Assembly: GCA_003523255.1 (NCBI GenBank)
Contig: DPGH01000002.1
Span: 120,548 to 129,952, forward strand
Source: Clostridiales bacterium
Lineage (GTDB): Bacteria; Bacillota; Clostridia; Christensenellales; Borkfalkiaceae
DNA length: 9,405 nucleotides
Direction of reading: 5' to 3'
The notes below the pieces were generated by a model, which saw only the letters and a program-made list of their open reading frames with translations, ran no database searches and was not told where the DNA came from. Positions 5,617-9,405 of the stretch are shown here, one piece after another (the stretch's first letter is position 1; each line of letters opens with the position of its first letter). Made by a program: the position numbers and the translations under genes.

Positions 5617-6249
5617 TTACTCGGGGTACATAGGCAACTCGAAAAATCCCGCGCAAACCTCTTGCGTGTATTCCTGGCAGGGCGGAATGGGAGTATATCC
5701 GTAAGACGGAATCAATAATTCCACTTCCATTACGATTTTAAGTATTATAGAAACGCAACAGTCGATGGTAAACTGATTCTCGCCCGTATACGTGCCGAGG
5801 GTCGAAACGAGCGACACGACCGCTTCTACCTCGAAAGGCATAATCGAAGCGGACGGAATGTTGAGTATTACGTCCTTAGGCACCGTAACGGTAGCCGTCG
5901 CCGCGCCCTCTACACCCGCCGCGTCGGTATACGCTACCGAAACGGGTATGGTTACGTCGCACTTCACTCTCGCGGAGTGGGGGCGTTCCGCAAGCGGTTC
6001 TATCAAAAGATTGCTTATCGTTCCTTTCGAGAGAGTGCTTTTCGCGCTGACAAACGTTAGCGGATATGTAGGATTAGCCGGCGTAAGGTTGGTAATATTT
6101 AAGACGACGTCGGTAAGTTGGCTCTGCTGCATGCACGCGTCGAAAACTTTTTTCGCTTCTACGCACACTTTTTCGCAAAGACCGTTAAGCGGATTTCCGT
6201 TTATCGGACCCGGGCACTTATCCGACTGAAAATTGCAGAAAAATGACAT
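5617..6249 (-). CDS. cysteine-rich beta-strand protein, unrecognised (possible spore-envelope protein)
   Basis: 210 residues. I cannot assign a named family. Ten cysteines: five in the first 39 residues (C5, C12, C25, C29, C39, around CPGPINGNP, LCEKVCVEA and FDACMQQ), then C97, an adjacent pair C164-C165, C191 and C199. After the N-terminal cysteine segment comes a middle part of alternating short beta strands (about 45-180) rich in Val, Thr and Ile, ending in a Pro/Tyr-rich tail. There is no signal peptide and no membrane helix, so it is not an ordinary secreted protein. A near-perfect ribosome binding site (AAGGAGG, 6 bases from the ATG) suggests strong expression. The surroundings and a sigma-E-like promoter hint at a mother-cell spore coat role, which is inference only. 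Confidence 0.75.
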   Translation of the reverse strand: MSFFCNFQSDKCPGPINGNPLNGLCEKVCVEAKKVFDACMQQSQLTDVVLNITNLTPANPTYPLTFVSAKSTLSKGTISNLLIEPLAERPHSARVKCDVTIPVSVAYTDAAGVEGAATATVTVPKDVILNIPSASIMPFEVEAVVSLVSTLGTYTGENQFTIDCCVSIILKIVMEVELLIPSYGYTPIPPCQEYTQEVCAGFFELPMYPE

Positions 6250-6255
6250 TTTTAT

Positions 6256-6262
6256 CCTCCTT
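6256..6262 (-). promoter_or_regulatory. strong ribosome binding site of the cysteine-rich gene
   Basis: AAGGAGG six bases before the ATG at 6249. It is the best Shine-Dalgarno match in the window and decides the start. Confidence 0.85.
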
Positions 6263-6278
6263 TTTGTCTTCTATAATC

Positions 6279-6306
6279 AATATATGAACGGCTACGCCTT
6301 TTATGC
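6279..6306 (-). promoter_or_regulatory. possible sigma-E-like promoter of the cysteine-rich gene
   Basis: On the minus strand GCATAA (6306-6301), a 14-base spacer, and CATATATT (6286-6279). The -10 differs by one base from the sigma-E form CATACANT and the spacing fits; the -35 is a partial match. A start near 6272 would leave a leader of about 22 bases containing the strong ribosome binding site. AT-rich sequence makes chance matches common. Confidence 0.35.
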
Positions 6307-6310
6307 CACA

Positions 6311-6356
6311 AAAAGAAAATCCGAAACCCCGCTCCGTAAAAGAAACGAAATTTCGG
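6311..6356 (-). terminator. weak terminator candidate after the DUF2975-like gene
   Basis: A 6-bp stem (6351-6356 with 6321-6326) around a 24-base loop, followed on the minus strand by ATTTTCTTTTTG. The stem is short and the loop long, so this is only a candidate. It lies about 37 bases after the stop at 6393. Confidence 0.3.
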
Positions 6357-6392
6357 TTTTAATTTTAACTAACGCTTCGCGACAATCGAAAA

Positions 6393-6986
6393 TCAGATAT
6401 TATCGCCGTTAAACGGTTCAGTAGGTTCGGCGTCCTCCGCGGCGTTTGCCGCTTTCAACGCTTCGGCAAGTTCTGCGCCGTGTTTAAACACTGCGGAGGC
6501 GACCAAAAACGCTATGCCGAGCGCAAAAGACGTCGTATCGCTGAAATTAAGGTCTGCAACCCCTTCGACGGACGCGGAGATTATCGCAACCGCTATCGCA
6601 GATAAAATCTGCGCTCCGACGGGAATACAAATCGTAAGCACGCCGAGACGAAACATTTCTTTCGCACCGCCGAAAGTAAACGGCGTGCCATCGGAAAGTT
6701 CCCGCGAGAAATAGTGCTCCGCAAACTTCGCGAGAACGCATTCGCTTGCACATATAATCATGCCCGCCGCCATCAGCGCGTACAGCGTACCCGTCGTAAT
6801 ATCCGCTTCGGTTTGCAAAAGGCTTTTAAGCGTAACGCCGTTAAATTTAATACCCTCCGCGCCTGCGGCAACGGTTATTATACCGGAAACGCAACCGCAA
6901 AACCCGACTATACAGGCAATAAATACGATTTTGCTTATAACCCTGCCGACTTTAGAAATCGTTTGAAGTGTTTTTAACGTTTTCAT
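6393..6986 (-). CDS. four-helix membrane protein, DUF2975-like
   Basis: 197 residues. Four membrane helices at about 19-42, 67-87, 111-139 and 153-168. Two features match the DUF2975 pattern: the cytoplasmic link SDGTPFTFGGAKEMFRLG (98-115) just before the third helix, and FKHGAELAEALKAAN (167-181) after the last. The C-terminus is acidic. DUF2975 proteins have no established function; they often sit beside a small Cro/C1-type regulator, which is absent here. The gene is a single unit with its own good promoter (7014-7042) and an AAGGATT site 5 bases before the ATG. The fold class is fairly sure; the function is unknown. Confidence 0.75.
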   Translation of the reverse strand: MKTLKTLQTISKVGRVISKIVFIACIVGFCGCVSGIITVAAGAEGIKFNGVTLKSLLQTEADITTGTLYALMAAGMIICASECVLAKFAEHYFSRELSDGTPFTFGGAKEMFRLGVLTICIPVGAQILSAIAVAIISASVEGVADLNFSDTTSFALGIAFLVASAVFKHGAELAEALKAANAAEDAEPTEPFNGDNI

Positions 6987-7013
6987 TATTCAATCCTTTA
7001 TATATATGCAATC

Positions 7014-7042
7014 ATTTTAACACTATATAAAAAGGTTTTCAA
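7014..7042 (-). promoter_or_regulatory. promoter of the DUF2975-like gene
   Basis: TTGAAA (7042-7037), a 17-base spacer, and TAAAAT (7019-7014) with TG one base upstream. This is one of the clearest sigma-A promoters in the window. It starts just after the sigF terminator and predicts a leader of about 21 bases, so this gene should be expressed in growing cells independently of the spoIIA operon. Confidence 0.75.
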
Positions 7043-7056
7043 CGATTTTAACGCAT

Positions 7057-7093
7057 AAAAAAACACGGCGTTAAAATTCTTGCCGTATTTTTT
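7057..7093 (-). terminator. intrinsic terminator of the spoIIA operon, overlapping the end of sigF
   Basis: On the minus strand AAAAAATACGGC (7093-7082) pairs with GCCGTGTTTTTT (7069-7058) around a 12-base loop, with one G-U pair; the run of seven T is 7063-7057. The 5' arm and A tract lie inside the last sigF codons and the stop codon is in the loop. Confidence 0.65.
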
Positions 7094-7787
7094 CGATTAT
7101 TTTGCTTTCGAGTCGCGATACCTGAACCTGCGACACGCCGAGTTCGGACGCAATTTCGCTTTGGGTTTTATCTCTGAAATACCTTAAAACTATTATTTTT
7201 CGCTCGCGGTCGCTCAGTCCGTTTATAACGTCGGCGAGTTGAATTTTGTTTACGACCGAATCTTCGCCCTCGCTCGCGGGAATTTTTTCTATCAATTCTT
7301 GTCCGTCGTCGTCCTCCTCGAATTTATCGAAAATGGAAACGGGCATACGCGCGCTGTCGAGCGCAACGACGACTTCTTCTTCGCTGACCCCGAATTTTTC
7401 GGCAATGGTTTCTATCGATGGGGAAACGCAATTTTTATATTGATATTCGTCTATAAACCTGTTTATTTTGTTGGCGAGTATTTTAAGCGTTCTCGATACC
7501 TTTATCGCGCCGTTGTCGCGCATATATCGTTTTATTTCGCCTATAACCATAGGCACGGTATATGTCGAAAACTTTACGCCGAAAGACTCGTCGAAATTAT
7601 TTATCGCTTTCATAAAGCCGATGCAGGCTATTTGATAAAGGTCGTCGCCCTCAACCCCTTTACCGTAAAATCTGCGGACTATGCTTTTAATAAGCGGAGA
7701 ATTGCTTTTGAACACTTCTTCTTTCGCGGCGTCGTCTCCGTTTTTTGCTTTTCTTAAATATTCGAGAAGGGTTTCGTTATCTAACAT
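7071..7787 (-). CDS. sigF: RNA polymerase sporulation sigma factor F
   Basis: 238 residues. Sigma-F directs transcription in the forespore right after polar septation. Region 2 (about 44-92) contains DLYQIACIGFMKAINNFD and FSTYTVPMVIGEIKRYMRDNG, which bind core polymerase and the -10 box. Region 3 is about 120-160. Region 4 (about 188-235) ends in a helix-turn-helix, KTQSEIASELGVSQVQVSRLE, for the -35 box. It lacks the longer N-terminus typical of sigma-G. The position directly after spoIIAA and spoIIAB settles sigma-F. The ATG overlaps the spoIIAB end by 11 bases and has only a weak purine-rich site, so it probably depends on translational coupling, which would keep sigma and its inhibitor in balance. 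It is slightly shorter than the roughly 255-residue Bacillus protein. Confidence 0.93.
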   Translation of the reverse strand: MLDNETLLEYLRKAKNGDDAAKEEVFKSNSPLIKSIVRRFYGKGVEGDDLYQIACIGFMKAINNFDESFGVKFSTYTVPMVIGEIKRYMRDNGAIKVSRTLKILANKINRFIDEYQYKNCVSPSIETIAEKFGVSEEEVVVALDSARMPVSIFDKFEEDDDGQELIEKIPASEGEDSVVNKIQLADVINGLSDRERKIIVLRYFRDKTQSEIASELGVSQVQVSRLESKIIEKIRQEF

Positions 7788-8220
7788 CTTCTATCGTCGG
7801 ACTTATTTTTTTCGTCATATAAACTCTGGTGCCTTTACCCTCTTCCGATTCCACGACGACCTCGTCCATAAAACTTTTCATTATGGTAAAGCCCATGCCC
7901 GACCTTTCTTCTTCGGGTTTGGTCGTGTAAAAAGGCTCGAGAGCGCGCCCCACGTTTTCGATGCCGACGCCGTTATCGAAAACGTTTATATGTAATTCGT
8001 CGCCGATTATCTCCGCCGAAAGTTCTATTTCTCCCGTTTTACCCGCGTAACCGTGAACGATACAGTTGGTAACCGCTTCGGATACGGCGGTTTTTATATC
8101 GGAAAGTTCCGCTATGCTCGGATTAAGACCCAGCGCGAATATGCCGACGACGTTTCTCGCAAAAGACTCGTTTGCGGAAACGGACGGAAAAGTCAGTTTC
8201 ATTTTATTATCTGTTTTCAT
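7777..8220 (-). CDS. spoIIAB: anti-sigma-F factor and SpoIIAA kinase
   Basis: 147 residues, the usual length. SpoIIAB binds sigma-F and keeps it inactive; it also phosphorylates SpoIIAA using ATP. The GHKL ATPase motifs are intact: N-box SEAVTNCIVHGY (47-58, with Glu48 and Asn52), DNGVGI (82-87) and the glycine loop SGMGFTIM (107-114) after a flexible lid containing TTKPEEER. The start at 8220 has AGGAGC about 7 bases upstream. It follows spoIIAA by 13 bases and overlaps sigF by 11. Together the three genes form the standard partner-switch: unphosphorylated SpoIIAA takes SpoIIAB away from sigma-F. Confidence 0.95.
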   Translation of the reverse strand: MKTDNKMKLTFPSVSANESFARNVVGIFALGLNPSIAELSDIKTAVSEAVTNCIVHGYAGKTGEIELSAEIIGDELHINVFDNGVGIENVGRALEPFYTTKPEEERSGMGFTIMKSFMDEVVVESEEGKGTRVYMTKKISPTIEDVR

Positions 8221-8233
8221 TTTAACGCTCCTG

Positions 8234-8542
8234 TCAGATTTTAGGCATTATCGAATATATCCCCGCAAGCGTAAGCACCCTGTCCGCCGCGGGCGACGCG
8301 CCCGATATGTAAACCGGTTTATGCAGCGCGCTTATCTTTTTGTATCTCCCGATTAGCAAACCTACGCCGGTACTGTCCATAAAAGAGACGTCAGACAAAT
8401 CAAAAATTATCTTATCGCTGCCCGCGTACTCGTATAAAAGATTGTCTAAAATATCTTTCGCTTTCGATGCGGAACATTCGTCGAGTTCTCCGCCTACGTA
8501 TACCGTAAGCGCGCCGACGGATTTTCTGTATTTGATATCCAT
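8234..8542 (-). CDS. spoIIAA: anti-sigma-F factor antagonist
   Basis: 102 residues, a single STAS domain. The key motif is FMDSTGVGLLIGRYK (54-68), with Ser57 placed as the serine that SpoIIAB phosphorylates and SpoIIE dephosphorylates. GELDECSASKAKDIL (18-32) stands where Bacillus has a histidine-containing loop, so this is a somewhat divergent member. A strong GGAGG site lies about 6 bases before the ATG at 8542. It is the first gene of the spoIIA operon. Sigma-H controls the operon in Bacillus, but I could not see a convincing sigma-H promoter in the 207 bases upstream. Confidence 0.92.
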   Translation of the reverse strand: MDIKYRKSVGALTVYVGGELDECSASKAKDILDNLLYEYAGSDKIIFDLSDVSFMDSTGVGLLIGRYKKISALHKPVYISGASPAADRVLTLAGIYSIMPKI

Positions 8543-8700
8543 ACCTTTCCTCCGTTCGTTTTTCTTTAAGCATATTACTTTATTTTGCGAGGCGGGTTTT
8601 AAGGTTTTTGCGAGAAAGTCGTCGATTTACGTCAAAAAGGGCGCGAAATCGCACGGTAAAAAATATTAAGAAATTTTTTCAAAAAAAAGGTGAAAAACTG

Positions 8701-8729
8701 TTGACAATTTCTTAGATTTATTATAGTAT
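8701..8729 (+). promoter_or_regulatory. promoter of the tRNA operon
   Basis: A perfect TTGACA (8701-8706) followed by TAGTAT after 17 bases (8724-8729), or TATAGT after 15 bases (8722-8727). The first tRNA begins at 8750, so the start would be about 8736 with a very short leader. An A/T-rich stretch (8658-8696) just upstream could act as an UP element for high expression. Confidence 0.7.
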
Positions 8730-8749
8730 ATTAAGGCGTCGTGAATGAA

Positions 8750-8825
8750 CGGGGTGTAGCGCAGTTGGTAGCGCACGTGGTTTGGGACCATGGGGTCGGG
8801 AGTTCGAGTCTCTTCACCCCGACCA
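8750..8825 (+). tRNA. tRNA-Pro (anticodon UGG)
   Basis: 76 bases. Acceptor CGGGGTG pairs with CACCCCG; discriminator A; CCA encoded (8823-8825). The anticodon loop TTTGGGA (8781-8787) holds TGG at 8783-8785. The anticodon stem has one G-U pair and the T stem two. First gene of the cluster. Confidence 0.97.
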
Positions 8826-8869
8826 AACGAGTAAGGTTTGCCGATACGCTTACGAAAAAGCAGTTTTAA

Positions 8870-8946
8870 GGGCCTTTAGCTCAGTTGGTTAGAGCGGTCG
8901 GCTCATAACCGATTGGTCCGCGGTTCGAGTCCGTGAAGGCCCACCA
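8870..8946 (+). tRNA. CAU tRNA, probably tRNA-Ile2 (lysidine type) rather than elongator tRNA-Met
   Basis: 77 bases. Acceptor GGGCCTT pairs with AAGGCCC, discriminator A, CCA encoded (8944-8946). Anticodon CAT is at 8904-8906 in the loop CTCATAA. The acceptor has C4-G69 and C5-G68, pairs that the lysidine synthetase TilS uses to pick tRNA-Ile2, and the body closely resembles the Bacillus Ile2 gene as I remember it. It is not an initiator: the anticodon stem lacks three G-C pairs and the first acceptor pair is normal. The Met elongator reading remains possible. Confidence 0.9.
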
Positions 8947-8970
8947 CTCTTAAAATTTTATATGCCATAC

Positions 8971-9047
8971 GGCCCGGTAGTACAGTTGGTTAGTACGCCA
9001 GCCTGTCACGCTGGAGGTCAGGGGTTCGAGCCCCCTTCGGGTCGCCA
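8971..9047 (+). tRNA. tRNA-Asp (anticodon GUC)
   Basis: 77 bases. Acceptor GGCCCGG pairs with TCGGGTC (two G-U pairs); discriminator G, an Asp identity base; CCA encoded (9045-9047). The loop CTGTCAC (9003-9009) holds GTC at 9005-9007, with a perfect CCAGC/GCTGG stem. A long hairpin begins at the next base. Confidence 0.97.
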
Positions 9048-9087
9048 TTTTTGAAAATGCTTGTAGTAATGCAAGCATTTTCAAAAA
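9048..9087 (+). repeat. perfect 16-bp hairpin between tRNA-Asp and tRNA-Phe
   Basis: Bases 9048-9063 are the exact reverse complement of 9072-9087; the 8-base loop is 9064-9071. It starts on the base after the tRNA-Asp CCA. The arms begin with T and end with A on both strands, so no T tract follows the stem and it does not look like an intrinsic terminator in either direction. A processing signal or a small mobile palindrome are possible readings. Confidence 0.85.
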
Positions 9088-9103
9088 ATCGAATAACTTG
9101 TAT

Positions 9104-9179
9104 GCCTCGGTAGCTCAGCAGGTAGAGCAAGGGACTGAAAATCCCTGTGTCGGTGGTTCGACTCCGCCCCGAGGCACCA
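9104..9179 (+). tRNA. tRNA-Phe (anticodon GAA)
   Basis: 76 bases. Acceptor GCCTCGG pairs with CCGAGGC; discriminator A; CCA encoded (9177-9179). The loop CTGAAAA (9135-9141) holds GAA at 9137-9139, with a perfect AGGGA/TCCCT stem. Confidence 0.97.
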
Positions 9180-9214
9180 AGTTCTCTCACCCGCTTTACG
9201 GTAGCAACGCTTTC

Positions 9215-9290
9215 GCTGGTGTAGCTCAACTGGCAGAGCAGCTGATTTGTAATCAGCAGGTTGCGGGTTCGATTCCAGTCACCAGCTCCA
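9215..9290 (+). tRNA. tRNA-Thr (anticodon UGU)
   Basis: 76 bases. Acceptor GCTGGTG pairs with CACCAGC; discriminator T; CCA encoded (9288-9290). The loop TTTGTAA (9246-9252) holds TGT at 9248-9250. The T stem has one G-A mismatch (9265 against 9277) where relatives usually have G-C; the rest is regular, so the tRNA is probably functional. Confidence 0.95.
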
Positions 9291-9320
9291 AAACGTAAAG
9301 CAATTTAACTTAATATAAAC

Positions 9321-9405
9321 GGAAGGGTTCCCGAGCGGCCAAAGGGAACAGACTGTAAATCTGTCGTCAGCGACTTCGGTGGTTCGAATCCACCCCCTTC
9401 CACCA
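9321..9405 (+). tRNA. tRNA-Tyr (anticodon GUA)
   Basis: 85 bases, a class II tRNA with a long variable arm. Acceptor GGAAGGG pairs with CCCTTCC; discriminator A; CCA encoded (9403-9405), the last base being the window edge. The loop CTGTAAA holds GTA at 9355-9357, with an ACAGA/TCTGT stem. The cluster may continue beyond the window. Confidence 0.97.

Noticed and set aside
5611..5626. Small palindrome CCCCGA-TTAC-TCGGGG at the stop of the cysteine-rich gene
   Set aside because: No T tract follows; the better terminator is at 5553-5582.
7045..7077. Alternative 10-bp hairpin at the end of sigF
   Set aside because: Its T run is in the loop, not after the stem; the overlapping A-tract/T-tract hairpin at 7057-7093 is a better terminator.
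7239..7757. Long plus-strand open frame opposite sigF
   Set aside because: It is the shadow of sigF; aromatic-rich composition and lack of any motif or ribosome binding site argue against a gene.
9098..9298. Open frames over the tRNA cluster on both strands
   Set aside because: They read straight through tRNA-Phe and tRNA-Thr; the cloverleaf structures explain the sequence.

Overview
The window looks like a piece of a spore-forming Bacillota genome, most likely an uncultured member of the Clostridia. The evidence is the yabP-yabQ-divIC block, a complete spoIIAA-spoIIAB-sigF operon, gram-positive ribosome binding sites, extended -10 promoters and tRNA genes that encode CCA. I see no phage, insertion sequence, CRISPR array or rRNA. 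Most of the window is compact chromosomal backbone, nearly all on the minus strand, plus a tRNA cluster on the plus strand. No stretch longer than about 210 bases lacks a gene.

Left end (1-660): the 5' part of gyrB (minus, cut by the window edge) diverges from a 48-residue protein with nine cysteines (plus). Their promoters overlap so closely that the two -35 boxes share bases. The leader of the small gene holds an AT-only hairpin followed by a strictly alternating pyrimidine-purine tract.

Region 661-3496 is one tightly packed minus-strand operon, read yabP, yabQ, divIC, a Ppx/GppA-type phosphatase, then an M50-like membrane metalloprotease. The first three have the same order as in Bacillus. 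Neighbouring genes overlap or are 1-3 bases apart, except that the yabQ reading frame runs 170 bases into divIC. That looks like a frame break at a short A run. A strong terminator at 3559-3588 separates this operon from the next one.

Region 3614-5582 is a two-gene minus-strand operon: a metallophosphoesterase whose promoter sits so close to its ATG that the mRNA may be leaderless, and a lone PTS EIIC-type membrane protein joined to it by an ATGA overlap. Region 5558-7042 holds two single genes. One encodes an unrecognised 210-residue cysteine-rich protein with a strong ribosome binding site and a possible sigma-E-like promoter. The other encodes a four-helix DUF2975-like membrane protein with a clear vegetative promoter.

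Region 7057-8542 is the forespore-commitment operon: anti-anti-sigma factor, anti-sigma kinase and sigma-F, ending in an intrinsic terminator that begins inside the last sigF codons. After an intergenic region of about 207 bases, a plus-strand promoter (8701-8729) drives six tRNA genes: Pro(UGG), a CAU tRNA that looks like Ile2, Asp(GUC), Phe(GAA), Thr(UGU) and Tyr(GUA). The Tyr gene ends exactly at the window edge. A perfect 16-bp hairpin lies between the Asp and Phe genes.

Together the window links replication (gyrase), translation (tRNAs), division and cortex assembly (DivIC, YabP, YabQ) and early sporulation control (SpoIIA, sigma-F). I found no clear new multi-gene system. The most unusual items are the gyrB divergent regulatory region, the nine-cysteine microprotein, the cysteine-rich candidate spore-envelope protein, the yabQ frame break, the probable leaderless gene and the hairpin inside the tRNA cluster.
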